NCBI RefSeq assembly: GCF_000300005.1
Contig: NC_018691.1
Coordinates: 2,480,001 to 2,544,000, forward strand
Direction of reading: 5' to 3'
DNA: 64,000 nucleotides
Source of the DNA: Alloalcanivorax dieselolei B5
GTDB taxonomy: Bacteria > Pseudomonadota > Gammaproteobacteria > Pseudomonadales > Alcanivoracaceae
Of this stretch, positions 1 through 8,556 are shown piece by piece (within the stretch, counting starts at the first letter, position 1; each line of letters opens with the position of its first letter). The position numbers and the translations under genes were made by a program. Below the pieces are notes generated by a model. The model had not been told where the DNA came from. It worked only from the letters and a program-made list of their open reading frames with translations, and did not search any database.

Positions 1-646
1 TGCCCTCAAGGACGATAGCAGCGCCGCGCCGTTGTCCTCTCCGGCCCGGGCTCCAAACGCCGCCCCCCGGCGCCGCTGGCTTGCCGCCGCAGGAGGTCTC
101 GGCACCCTGGTGGCGGCAGGCGTGATGATGGCGGTGTGGTGGCAAACACCGCCCCCGTCTCCGGTTACCGCGGAGCCCGCCGCCGATCTGACCCAGGCCA
201 TCGTCCACGCCTTCAGCAATCCGGTGGCGTTACCCGATAGCGCGCCGGCCCCGGCATTGCCACTGGACCGTCTGGGCTTGATTGCCTCTGGCCAGCAACC
301 GCTGCTGGTTTCCGGACAGCATATTCAGGAGTACCGTTTCGAAAACACCGAGGGGCAGCGAGTGGCGCTGTACGAAACAGGGCAGAGTAGATCGGGCGAT
401 AACTGGCTGCATGTGCTGACCCAGTCACCGGTAACCCTGGTGCGTTGGAGTCAGAACGGACGCGGCTACGTGCTCGCCGCTGATAGCGCACCGCTGGAGC
501 TTGCTCAGTTGGCATTGGGCATCCACGAGGCTCTGTCCATGGCAGGAGGCGCCACGCCCGGGGCCGCGATGCCATCGGGAGCCCCGGCCGCCGACGCGCC
601 GGCGGCCAATACGGCCACGGCGCGGGACGATATCAGCGAGATGTAG
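1..646 (+). CDS. Putative anti-sigma-factor-like membrane protein, 5' end outside window
   Basis: The reading frame is open from base 2, so the N-terminus lies upstream. What is visible: a short polar stretch, an RRR patch, one transmembrane helix (about residues 25-47 of the visible part), an Ala/Pro-rich linker, then a roughly 100-residue domain with alternating beta-type sequence (Gly-rich QYRFENTEG and VRWSQNGRGY segments) and a low-complexity Ala/Pro tail. One membrane helix followed by such a periplasmic domain is typical of RsiW-type anti-sigma factors, which normally have a cytoplasmic zinc-binding N-terminus and sit beside an ECF sigma gene. Neither is in the window, so the assignment rests on architecture alone. 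The gene is convergent with pntB. Confidence 0.45.
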   Translation, partial: ALKDDSSAAPLSSPARAPNAAPRRRWLAAAGGLGTLVAAGVMMAVWWQTPPPSPVTAEPAADLTQAIVHAFSNPVALPDSAPAPALPLDRLGLIASGQQPLLVSGQHIQEYRFENTEGQRVALYETGQSRSGDNWLHVLTQSPVTLVRWSQNGRGYVLAADSAPLELAQLALGIHEALSMAGGATPGAAMPSGAPAADAPAANTATARDDISEM

Positions 647-668
647 GCGTCGGATGCCGGGAAACACG

Positions 669-694
669 AAAAAGCCTGCCGAAGCGGGCTTTTT
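669..694. terminator. Bidirectional hairpin terminator
   Basis: An 11-bp stem (one T-G pair) with CGAA loop, starting with five A and ending with five T, so it can act in both directions. It separates the left-edge gene from the end of the pnt operon. Confidence 0.8.
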
Positions 695-722
695 CATTGG
701 GGCAGGGCTGAAGGCGAGGCGA

Positions 723-2105
723 TCAGCCTTCCTTCAGAGCGGCGGTGATATCCACCACCGCGCCCTTGCCATCACCAAACAACATCAGCGTGTTGTCCTT
801 GGCGAACAGCGGGTTGGGCAGACCGGCGAAACCGGCGCTCAGGGAGCGTTTCACCACCACCACGGTTTTGGCCTTGTCCACGTTGAGGATCGGCATGCCG
901 TAGATCGGGCTGCCTTTGTCTTCGCGGGCCATCGGGTTGGTCACGTCGTTGGCGCCGAGTACGATCGCCACGTCGGTCTGCTCGAAGGTCGGGTTGATGG
1001 TGTCCATATCCTTGAGTTTGTCGTAGGACACTTCCGCCTCGGCCAGCAGCACGTTCATATGGCCGGGCATACGACCGGCCACAGGGTGAATGGCGTACTC
1101 CACCTCGACACCGTTGGCTTCGAGGGTGTCGGCCAGTTCGCGCACGGCGTGCTGGGCCTGAGCCATGGCGAGACCGAAGCCGGGCACGATGACCACGCGC
1201 TGCGCGGTCTCCAGCAGCATCGCCACTTCCTCGGCGGAAGTGGATTTGATCTTGCCGGCGTAAACCTCATCCTGATCAATGGTTTCACCGCCTTCCGCCA
1301 TCACGCCGAACAGCACGTTGGTGAGCGAACGGTTCATCGCCTTACACATGATCTGGGTCAGAATCAGGCCGGAGGCGCCCACCAGGGAACCGGTAATGAT
1401 CAGCGCGCTGTTGCCCATGACGAAACCGGCGGCGGAAGCGGCCACACCGGAGTAGGAGTTCAGCAGCGCGATCACCACCGGCATGTCGGCACCGCCGATC
1501 GGCATCACCAGCAGGATACCCAGCACAGCGGCGGCGATGGCCAGTCCCCAGAATACCGTTGGTGAACCGGGGTTGGAGACCAGGTAGGCAATGGCCACGA
1601 TGGAGCCGAGCAGCAACACGGCGTTCGCCGCCTTCATGCCCGGGAAACCCATCGGCTTGCCGTCGATCAGTTCCTGCAGTTTGGCGAAGGCCACGAAGGA
1701 ACCGGTGAAAGTCACGGCACCGATCAGCACCGCGGCACCGGTGGCGATGATGCCCACCGTGTCCGGATGGCCACCACGGAAGAACTCAGCCGCCGCCACG
1801 GAGAAGGAAGCGCCACCACCAAAGCCGTTAAGCAGGGCTACCAGCTGCGGCATGGCGGTCATTTGTACTTTCTTCGCCAACAGCACGCCAATGATGCCAC
1901 CGACCAGGATGCCGGCGATGATCACTTCATAGCTGACGATGTCCCGGTGCAGCAAGGTCACCACACAGGCCACCGCCATGCCCGCGCCGGCCAGCATGTT
2001 GCCGCGCACCGCGGTTTTCGGTTTGGTCAGGCCCTTGATGCCGAGCACGAACAGCACGGCGGCGATCAAATAGGCGATATCGATCCAGTTCTGGGAAATC
2101 TGCAT
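723..2105 (-). CDS. pntB: NAD(P) transhydrogenase subunit beta
   Basis: Beta subunit (460 aa, usual length) of the proton-translocating nicotinamide nucleotide transhydrogenase, which uses the proton-motive force to reduce NADP+ with NADH. The N-terminal two thirds is hydrophobic with many membrane helices (domain II). The C-terminal NADP(H)-binding domain III shows PGFGLAMAQAQ, GANDVTNP, GMPILNV, KRSLSAGFAG and LFGDGK. Third gene of the operon, starting 3 bp after the small alpha subunit gene. Confidence 0.97.
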   Translation of the reverse strand: MQISQNWIDIAYLIAAVLFVLGIKGLTKPKTAVRGNMLAGAGMAVACVVTLLHRDIVSYEVIIAGILVGGIIGVLLAKKVQMTAMPQLVALLNGFGGGASFSVAAAEFFRGGHPDTVGIIATGAAVLIGAVTFTGSFVAFAKLQELIDGKPMGFPGMKAANAVLLLGSIVAIAYLVSNPGSPTVFWGLAIAAAVLGILLVMPIGGADMPVVIALLNSYSGVAASAAGFVMGNSALIITGSLVGASGLILTQIMCKAMNRSLTNVLFGVMAEGGETIDQDEVYAGKIKSTSAEEVAMLLETAQRVVIVPGFGLAMAQAQHAVRELADTLEANGVEVEYAIHPVAGRMPGHMNVLLAEAEVSYDKLKDMDTINPTFEQTDVAIVLGANDVTNPMAREDKGSPIYGMPILNVDKAKTVVVVKRSLSAGFAGLPNPLFAKDNTLMLFGDGKGAVVDITAALKEG

Positions 2106-2108
2106 TGC

Positions 2109-2384
2109 TTACTTCCTCTTGAACATCGCCAGCATTCGATTGGTCACCATGAAGCCCCCAATCACGTTGATGGTGGCCAGTACCACGGCGATGAAACCCA
2201 GCACCTTCACCAGCATGCCGGCGTCGGAGCCGGCGGCGATCAGCGCGCCCACCAGCGTAATGCCGGAAATGGCATTGGAGCCCGACATCAGCGGGGTGTG
2301 CAGGGTGGGGGGAACCTTGGTGATCAGTTCCACGCCGAGAAAGATGGCCAGCACGAAAAGCGTTAGTTCGGCTACGAAGTCCAT
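2109..2384 (-). CDS. pntAB: NAD(P) transhydrogenase subunit alpha, membrane part
   Basis: A 91-residue, almost entirely hydrophobic protein with about three membrane helices. It corresponds to the C-terminal membrane part (domain II) of PntA, which in E. coli is fused to the NAD-binding part. Here the alpha subunit is split in two, as in many Alpha- and Gammaproteobacteria. Its start codon overlaps the stop of the preceding gene by one base (TAATG), suggesting translational coupling. Confidence 0.93.
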   Translation of the reverse strand: MDFVAELTLFVLAIFLGVELITKVPPTLHTPLMSGSNAISGITLVGALIAAGSDAGMLVKVLGFIAVVLATINVIGGFMVTNRMLAMFKRK

Positions 2385-3598
2385 TACTTCTCCTCCTTCC
2401 CGTTGTCGGCGTCCGCCGCCTCGGGTTCCGGTTTCTCCAGCGCGGGCAGGCCAAGCAGCTCACGCAAGCGTGTGTGCGGCACGTCGCCGTTGTGGCTGAT
2501 AACGGTGTCCGCCACGATCTGGTCCTCGAAGTCCAGCGCCAGCTCGCCCTGGTCGTCAAGCAGCAGGTTGAGCAGGTTCTCCATGTTCTTGCCGAACATC
2601 TGGCTGGCATGGTGCGGCACGGAGGAGGGAACGTTTTCCGGACCGATGATGGTCACGCCATGCTCGATCACGGTCTTGCCGGACTGGGTCAGCTCACAGT
2701 TGCCCCCCCGTTCGGCGGCCAGATCGACGATCACCGAACCCTGCTTCATCGCCTTGACCATGTCGGCGGTGACCAGAATCGGACTCTTGGCGCCAGGGAC
2801 GGCGGCGGTGGTGATCACCACGTCCATGTCCTTGATCACGTCGGTCATCAACTCGCGCTGACGCTTGAGGAAGTCCTCGCCCTGGGCTTTGGCGTAACCG
2901 CCGCTGCCTTCCGCTTCGCCGGTATCCAGATCCAGCTCCACCGGCTTGGCGCCAACGGACAGGATTTGTTCACGGGCAGCGGGGCGGACGTCATAGGCTT
3001 CCACCACGGCACCGAGGCGCTTGGCGGTGGCACAGGCCTGCAGACCGGCCACGCCGGCGCCCATGACAAACACCCGCGAGGCGTTCAGCGTGCCGGCGGC
3101 GGTCATGTTCATGGGGAACATGCGGTTGGCGGTGGTGGCGGCAAGCAGAACGCACTTGTAGCCCGCGATCATCGCCATGGAGGACAGCACGTCCATGGCC
3201 TGAGCCCGGGTAATCCGCGGCACCAGCTCCAGAGCGATGCCGGTGACATTGCTCTGGGCCAGTTGTTGGGCGAAACCTGGATTGGCCAGCGGATCGGTCA
3301 TGCCGATGAGGAACTGTCCGCTCTTCATCTTGTCCAAATCGTCCTGGCCATTGGTCGTATTGCTGCCTGGCGTCTGCACCTGCAGGATAGCCTGGGCGCT
3401 GGAGAAGATTTGATCCCGGTCAGCAAGCTTGGCACCGGCGGCTTCATACTGGCCGTCGGTAAAACCGGCGGCGACGCCGGCACCCGTTTCAACGAGGATT
3501 TGAATATCGTGCTTCTTTAATAAAGCCGCGATATTGGCGGGCGTCAGGGCGACGCGCTCCTCGCCGGGGCGAATTTCCTTGGGAACACCGATAATCAC
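2384..3598 (-). CDS. pntAA: NAD(P) transhydrogenase subunit alpha, NAD-binding part
   Basis: Soluble NAD(H)-binding domain I (404 aa), homologous to alanine dehydrogenase. It begins MIIGVPKEIRPGEERVALTP, the usual N-terminus, and carries the Rossmann segment VFVMGAGVAGLQACATAKRLGA and the conserved IIGPENVPSSVPHHAS region. It ends with a charged Glu/Asp-rich tail where the fused form would continue into the membrane. First gene of the pntAA-pntAB-pntB operon. Its promoter must lie in the roughly 80 bp between it and the terminator of the kinase gene upstream. Confidence 0.96.
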   Translation of the reverse strand: MIIGVPKEIRPGEERVALTPANIAALLKKHDIQILVETGAGVAAGFTDGQYEAAGAKLADRDQIFSSAQAILQVQTPGSNTTNGQDDLDKMKSGQFLIGMTDPLANPGFAQQLAQSNVTGIALELVPRITRAQAMDVLSSMAMIAGYKCVLLAATTANRMFPMNMTAAGTLNASRVFVMGAGVAGLQACATAKRLGAVVEAYDVRPAAREQILSVGAKPVELDLDTGEAEGSGGYAKAQGEDFLKRQRELMTDVIKDMDVVITTAAVPGAKSPILVTADMVKAMKQGSVIVDLAAERGGNCELTQSGKTVIEHGVTIIGPENVPSSVPHHASQMFGKNMENLLNLLLDDQGELALDFEDQIVADTVISHNGDVPHTRLRELLGLPALEKPEPEAADADNGKEEK

Positions 3599-3677
3599 CT
3601 GCGTTACCCCCGTTTATATGGTTTGTTGGGCAGCCCCCATGCCACGGCATTAACCGGAAATGCACGGAGGCCCTCAC

Positions 3678-3704
3678 AAAAAGGCCGGTTTAAGAAAACC
3701 GGCC
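3678..3704 (-). terminator. Rho-independent terminator of the ABC1 kinase gene
   Basis: Read on the minus strand: a perfect 9-bp stem (GGCCGGTTT / AAACCGGCC) with TCTT loop followed by TTTTT. It lies in the 201-bp gap between the kinase gene and pntAA, so the pnt operon has its own promoter downstream of it. Confidence 0.85.
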
Positions 3705-3799
3705 GTCGAGCAGGCTGCTAACCTTATTGTGGAGTGGCGAGCTTGGCAAACAAGAAATCGCGGTTTGGTGGATAGATGGTTAGATTTTGATCATAAAGA

Positions 3800-5230
3800 T
3801 CATGATTTCTTCGCACTTTCGCTCAATTGTTGATCAACACGGGCCTTATCATCATCTTCATGCATATGGATGAAGGGGCCCAGAATGGTATCGCCACGCA
3901 CCTGCGCCTTGATCACATGCAAAAAAGTGTAAGCCCCCAGTAACTTCCTCAGTAGAAAGATGAATTCCTTCGGCGGCACGTCGAAGTGAACAGACAGGGC
4001 GTTACGGCTGGCGCGATTCAGCACCCGGCTGGGCAGGTTGCTTTCCCCCCACAGATATTCCCCTTTCTCATTGATCACCGAAGCCGGCGGCGGAAAGCGA
4101 TCCGGGTCCTGCAAGGCCTCGATGGCCTCGAAACAGAGGCCGGCGAAATCCTCCTGCACCCGGCGAGGGGGATCGCCGGAAAGAAAATGCAACGCCTTCA
4201 TCGCCCGCACCAGGCGCTCGGTATCGTGATACCAGGCGCCGCGGATCATTTCCCGGCCGGGGCCCAGCACCTCGTCATCGAAATCGCGGATGGCGCCGAA
4301 GTCCAGAAGCACGATGCGGTCGTGGCCGTCCTCATCGATTTGCAGCAGATAATTGCCGAAATTCGGATCGGTCTGCATCTTGTTCCACTCGAACACCTCC
4401 CGGCAGCACAGCTCCATGATCGCGCGGCCAAGAAAGTTGCGACGTTCCTGGCTCAGAGCAACCACCTTCGGGTCACTGATGTGCAGTCCTTCCTCGTAGG
4501 AAAGGCACAAAATATTGTGGGAGGAGTACTCGGAAAACACTTCTGGAACAATGAAGCGGGGGTCTTCACGCAACGCTTCACGGAAATGGCGAGTGGTGTG
4601 GGCTTCGAGGTCGTAGTCCACTTCCCGGCCGAGCATGGCGCGCACCTCGCCCAGCCATTGATTGAACTGGTCGGTGATCGGCACCAGACGGCTCAGCTTG
4701 AGCAGCCGCACCAAGGCGCGCATGTCCGAATCTATGGCGTCGGCCACACCAGGGTACTGCACCTTGAGTACCAGCTCGCGACCGTCCTTTTTGCGCCGGG
4801 CCCGGTGGACCTGCCCCAGGCTGGCGGCGCCGAGCGGCTCCGGATCCACCTCCAGTTCCGCCAGTTTCACGGTGCCCAATTGCTGTTTAAGATGGCGCTC
4901 CATGGCCGGCCACTCGAGCGCGGCGGTGTCGTTTTCCAGCGAGTGCAAGGCGGTGGTGACCTCTTCCGGCAGGAAATGCTCTCCGAACAGGGCCATCATT
5001 TGCCCGATTTTCACCACCGAGCCTTTCAATTCGCCCAACTCGGCCACCAATTCCTCGGCCCGTTGAGAGAGAATGGCTTTCCGTCTTTCCTCACGCTTAT
5101 CCGGGGCGGAGAACAGGGTGCCGGCACTGGCGGTGGCGTAGCGGGCGCCGGCGAGAAAGCCGGCGCGGGCAAGGGAAAAGCGCCGTTCCAGGGAACCGGT
5201 TTTAACCCTTTTGACGGTTTTTCGTGCCAT
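3800..5230 (-). CDS. ABC1/UbiB-family atypical protein kinase
   Basis: A 476-aa AarF/UbiB/COQ8-like protein. It shows the family hallmarks in order: KxGQ motif (K74-Q77), Ala-rich nucleotide loop GAASLGQVHRA (about 134-144), the VLKVQYPG lysine (K156), the QTDPNFGN catalytic loop (D288, N293) and LLDFG (D310). UbiB has C-terminal membrane helices and belongs to a ubiquinone operon. Neither is seen here, so this is better treated as a non-UbiB ABC1 kinase of unknown substrate. The ATG preceded by TTGGAG was taken as start. An in-frame ATG 72 bp upstream is possible but has no clear ribosome site. Single-gene unit with its own terminator. Confidence 0.85.
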   Translation of the reverse strand: MARKTVKRVKTGSLERRFSLARAGFLAGARYATASAGTLFSAPDKREERRKAILSQRAEELVAELGELKGSVVKIGQMMALFGEHFLPEEVTTALHSLENDTAALEWPAMERHLKQQLGTVKLAELEVDPEPLGAASLGQVHRARRKKDGRELVLKVQYPGVADAIDSDMRALVRLLKLSRLVPITDQFNQWLGEVRAMLGREVDYDLEAHTTRHFREALREDPRFIVPEVFSEYSSHNILCLSYEEGLHISDPKVVALSQERRNFLGRAIMELCCREVFEWNKMQTDPNFGNYLLQIDEDGHDRIVLLDFGAIRDFDDEVLGPGREMIRGAWYHDTERLVRAMKALHFLSGDPPRRVQEDFAGLCFEAIEALQDPDRFPPPASVINEKGEYLWGESNLPSRVLNRASRNALSVHFDVPPKEFIFLLRKLLGAYTFLHVIKAQVRGDTILGPFIHMHEDDDKARVDQQLSESAKKS

Positions 5231-5453
5231 ATTTTCGCGCACTCCAAGATCTGCTAAGGCGATGGCATCAGCCACGGGCAACGGATTGGAAAAGTCCGCC
5301 ATGAACCATGACTCACAGAGGGCAGTGTAGCCCGGCTCCGATCCTAGTGGTATGGCAGCGCCAACAGCAAGGCGCCGTCGGTGTCGCCGGAGACGGGAAT
5401 CAAACAAACCCGGCGCCGTCAGCGGCGCCACGGCTCGGGAGAACCGAAACGTT

Positions 5454-6227
5454 ATGACCACAGTCTGGATTCTGCTGCGCGGACTGATTCGCGAGCAGGC
5501 CCACTGGCAGGGCTTTGATCGCCGTTTGGCGGAAGTGTTGGGGGCGGGGCATGAGGTGCGCTGCGTGGATCTTCCCGGCAATGGCCGGCGTCATCATGAG
5601 CGCAGTCCCACCACGGTGGCGGAGATGGTGGACGCCGCCCGTGCCGAATTGGGGGATGACGTGCTGAGCCAGCGGCCCAGACTGGTGGCCCTGTCTCTTG
5701 GCGGTATGGTGGGGATGGACTGGCTACAGCGTTTCCCCGGCGAGCTCGGTGGTGCCGCCCTGATCAACAGCAGCACGGCGCGCTTCAGTCCGTTTCACCA
5801 GCGTTTACAGGTGCGTAACTATCCGCGTTTGCTGCGCGATGTGCTGCTAAGCCGGGATACGGAAGGCAGGGAGCGAGCGATTCTCGAGTTGACCAGCAAC
5901 TTGCTGACGCCGGACCGCCTGGCCGAAGTAGCCCGGCAATGGGCCCTCATCGCCGGGCAAAGGCCGGTTTCCACGGCGAACAGTCTGCGCCAACTGTGGG
6001 CCGCCACCCGCTTTCGAGCGCCCGAGCAATTACCGCGGAGCAGCTCGGTGCTGATTGTGAATGGGGGAGGGGATCGTCTGGTAAGCCCGCGCTGTTCGCA
6101 AGCGTTGTCCCGCGCCTGGAACCGGCCGTTGAGCGTACACCCTCGGGCCGGTCACGATCTGTCCCTGGATGCGCCGGATTGGCTGGCGCGGGAGTTGAAG
6201 AGCTGGGCAGCGGCGTCAGGTTCCTGA
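5454..6227 (+). CDS. Alpha/beta-hydrolase fold protein
   Basis: A 257-aa BioH-sized hydrolase. Nucleophile elbow ALSLGG (S81), acid in NGGGDRLVSP (about D204) and histidine in RAGHDLSLDAPDWLA (about H230) form the triad. The C-terminal 'GHDLSLDAPDWL' pattern is common in the BioH/esterase branch, but no bio genes are nearby and the substrate is unknown. Start chosen at the ATG matching the usual N-terminus; the upstream extension is Arg-rich and unlike protein. A 7-bp GC hairpin with TCAG loop lies about 30 bp before the start. Convergent with prc (12 bp between stops) with no evident terminator. Confidence 0.8.
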   Translation: MTTVWILLRGLIREQAHWQGFDRRLAEVLGAGHEVRCVDLPGNGRRHHERSPTTVAEMVDAARAELGDDVLSQRPRLVALSLGGMVGMDWLQRFPGELGGAALINSSTARFSPFHQRLQVRNYPRLLRDVLLSRDTEGRERAILELTSNLLTPDRLAEVARQWALIAGQRPVSTANSLRQLWAATRFRAPEQLPRSSSVLIVNGGGDRLVSPRCSQALSRAWNRPLSVHPRAGHDLSLDAPDWLARELKSWAAASGS

Positions 6228-6239
6228 AGCGACGCTCTG

Positions 6240-8354
6240 TTAATCCCGTTTGTCCGCCACCCGCTGAGCCTGCGCCAGCTCGATCATATCCGCCAGAATA
6301 TGGCCGGTCTCGCGCAGGTAAGGGTCCTTCTTCATCGGATCCTCCGCCGCTTCCGGGTCCAGTGCCCGCTGCTCTTCCAGCGTCCGCAGCGCCGCCATAT
6401 CCTCCAGCGGCTCTTCATCGCGGGCTTTGCGGCGGGCGTTTTCGATGTTCAGACGGCGCTTGTCGAAACCTTCCTGCCAGGATTCCCGGCTGGCCGCGTT
6501 GAGCGTCACTTCCTTGCGCTCGCGTGCCTCATCCAGCAAGGTGCGCAGCTCTTCCACATAGACGAACTCGGGATCCTTCTGGATGCGCCGTTCGTGACGC
6601 TGCCGCAAGGTCTGCAGGAACGGCATCAGATCCGCCACCTGCTGATAATCCGCGGAGTCGATTTCGTCCCAGGGCAGGGCATTGGGTAGGGCGCCTTCGC
6701 CCACCTCGTTGGTATCGATCAGCGACGGCATCAACAGGTCTGGAACAATGCCCAGATTCTGGTTACTGGAACCGGACACCCGATAGAACTTGGCGTTGGT
6801 CATCTTCAACTTGCCATGATTCAGGTCCAGCAGGGTCTGCACCGTTCCCTTGCCATAGGTCGGCTCGCCAACGATCAGCGCCCGCCCGTAGTCCTGCATG
6901 GCGCCGGCGAAAATTTCCGAGGCGGAGGCGCTGTAACGGTTCACCAGTACCGCCATGGGACCGGTGTAGAGCATGCCCGGGTACTGGTCGTTTTCGACAC
7001 TGACACGGCCGGAGGATTCACGCACCTGCACGGTGGGGCCGCGGTTGATAAACAGGCTCACCAGCTTGTTGACTTCCAGCAGTGATCCGCCGCCATTGTT
7101 GCGCAGATCGATGATCAGGCCGTCCGGATTTTCCTTGCGCAATTCCACCAGCAACTTGGCCACATCCCGGGTGGTGCTGGTGTAGTTCGGGTCGCCACGA
7201 TGAAAGGCGTTGAAGTCGAGGTAGAAGGCCGGAATTTCGATGATGCCGAGCTTGACGTTCTCGCCATCGTGATTCAGTTCGATCACTTCCTTCTTGGCGG
7301 CCTGTTCCTCCAGCACCACCTTGTTGCGCACTATGGTGACCGTGCGGGTGCTGTGATCGCCAGCGCCGCCGGCGGGAATGATCTCCAGCCGCACCTCGGA
7401 TCCCTTGGGCCCGCGAATCATGTCGACGACTTCATCCAGGCGCATGCCAACCACATCGACGATGGCGTCCTTGTCACCCTGGCCGACCCCGATGATGCGA
7501 TCCGCCGGTTTCAGTTGCCCGGCCTTGGCGGCGGGGCCGCCCGGTACCAGCCGTACCACCTTGGTGTAGCCGTCCTCATACTGCAGCACGGCGCCGATGC
7601 CTTCCAGCGAGCGGCTCATGCTGATGTCGAAGTTTTCCGAATTATGCGGAGTGAAATAGTTGGTGTGTGGATCGAAGGTCTGTGCCAGCGCATTCATGTA
7701 GAGTTGGAACACGTCCTCGGAACTGTTTTGCTGCACCCGGCTGAGCTGGCCTTCGTAGCGGCGCACCAGGCGGTCCTGGATTTCGCTCTCGGGGGTGCCG
7801 TTGAGCCGCATGGACAGCACGGAATTACGCAGATAATCATCCCAAATTTGATCCAGGGCCTGCTGATCCGGCGCCCAATCGGCCTTGGTGCGATCCACCA
7901 GCACCTTGCGGTCGCTGTCGAACTTCCATTTATCGAGATCGCCGCGCAGTTGCGTCAGCGCTTTCTGCAAACGGTGTTCCACCCGTTGCTGGAAGCGGTT
8001 GAAGATGGTGTAGCCCGCCTCCAGAGTGCCTCTGCGCAGCTGATCATCGAGCTGGTCGCGATAGCGGTCGAATTCGCCGATGTCCTCGGCGGTGAAGTAC
8101 AGGCGGTTCGGGTCCAGATCCTTGATGTACTGGTCCAGCATCTGCCCGGACAGGGAATCATCGAAGTCCAGCCGCCGGTAATGCAATTTCAGGCGGTCGA
8201 CGATTTCCTTCGCCGCTTCCCGATGCACCTTATCCGGCTTGATGCTGCCCTGGACCTCCGGCGCCGCCGCCTGCAGGCCGTCTCCAATATGCAGGGCGCC
8301 GCCCAGTAGCAACCCGGCAACGATCAAGGCACTCAGCTTGCGAATTACGCTCAT
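6240..8354 (-). CDS. prc: Tail-specific carboxy-terminal processing protease
   Basis: Periplasmic S41 protease (704 aa, close to E. coli Prc) that degrades C-terminally tagged or misfolded envelope proteins. Visible: signal peptide with core ALIVAGLLLGGAL, an N-terminal Prc-specific domain, a PDZ domain (GIGAVLQYEDGYTKVVRLVPGGPA, RIIGVGQ), and the catalytic region with Ser in NRYSASASE and Lys in PTYGKGTVQ, then the C-terminal Prc domain (YVEELRTLLDEARERKEVTLN). The start at MSVIRKL gives a normal signal peptide; a longer frame exists but adds a non-signal N-terminus. Confidence 0.95.
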   Translation of the reverse strand: MSVIRKLSALIVAGLLLGGALHIGDGLQAAAPEVQGSIKPDKVHREAAKEIVDRLKLHYRRLDFDDSLSGQMLDQYIKDLDPNRLYFTAEDIGEFDRYRDQLDDQLRRGTLEAGYTIFNRFQQRVEHRLQKALTQLRGDLDKWKFDSDRKVLVDRTKADWAPDQQALDQIWDDYLRNSVLSMRLNGTPESEIQDRLVRRYEGQLSRVQQNSSEDVFQLYMNALAQTFDPHTNYFTPHNSENFDISMSRSLEGIGAVLQYEDGYTKVVRLVPGGPAAKAGQLKPADRIIGVGQGDKDAIVDVVGMRLDEVVDMIRGPKGSEVRLEIIPAGGAGDHSTRTVTIVRNKVVLEEQAAKKEVIELNHDGENVKLGIIEIPAFYLDFNAFHRGDPNYTSTTRDVAKLLVELRKENPDGLIIDLRNNGGGSLLEVNKLVSLFINRGPTVQVRESSGRVSVENDQYPGMLYTGPMAVLVNRYSASASEIFAGAMQDYGRALIVGEPTYGKGTVQTLLDLNHGKLKMTNAKFYRVSGSSNQNLGIVPDLLMPSLIDTNEVGEGALPNALPWDEIDSADYQQVADLMPFLQTLRQRHERRIQKDPEFVYVEELRTLLDEARERKEVTLNAASRESWQEGFDKRRLNIENARRKARDEEPLEDMAALRTLEEQRALDPEAAEDPMKKDPYLRETGHILADMIELAQAQRVADKRD

Positions 8355-8427
8355 GGACTCACTCAATGATTCATTTACTGGCAGTATACGGGAACCTCTG
8401 ATTAATTCGTATGGGAGGTCCGGATTT

Positions 8428-8503
8428 GTGACCACCATCCATGGTGGTCACCATGCGGGCCGTCGACAGGGCGACGTCAAACATCGTTCCTGACGATGTG
8501 TTT
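8428..8503. promoter_or_regulatory. Divergent control region with a perfect palindrome and a second hairpin
   Basis: Between prc and the SpmAB-like gene. A perfect palindrome (11-bp arms GTGACCACCAT / ATGGTGGTCAC, 2-nt centre, 8428-8451) is followed at 8482-8500 by a second inverted repeat (ACATCGT / ACGATGT, 5-nt loop). A partial direct repeat of the first arm (TTTGTGACC) recurs just after it. The first palindrome looks like a dimeric repressor site; no regulator gene is adjacent. Confidence 0.4.
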
Positions 8504-8556
8504 GTGACCGCCACCCACCGCCACGGCATCCACAACTACGGAGAGCACCGTACACC

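Noticed and set aside
501-1565. Long plus-strand frame opposite pntB
   Set aside because: His/Gly/Gln-rich translation typical of the antisense of a GC-rich gene; pntB on the other strand is complete and family-like.
3800-5230. Calling the ABC1 kinase ubiB
   Set aside because: No ubiE/ubiJ neighbours and no C-terminal membrane helices, so a ubiquinone role is not supported.
3986-5257. 423-codon plus frame opposite the ABC1 kinase gene
   Set aside because: Antisense shadow; no recognisable motif, while the minus strand shows all kinase motifs.
5302-5302. Upstream ATG as start of the ABC1 kinase
   Set aside because: In frame but lacks a ribosome site; the ATG at 5230 has GGAG upstream.
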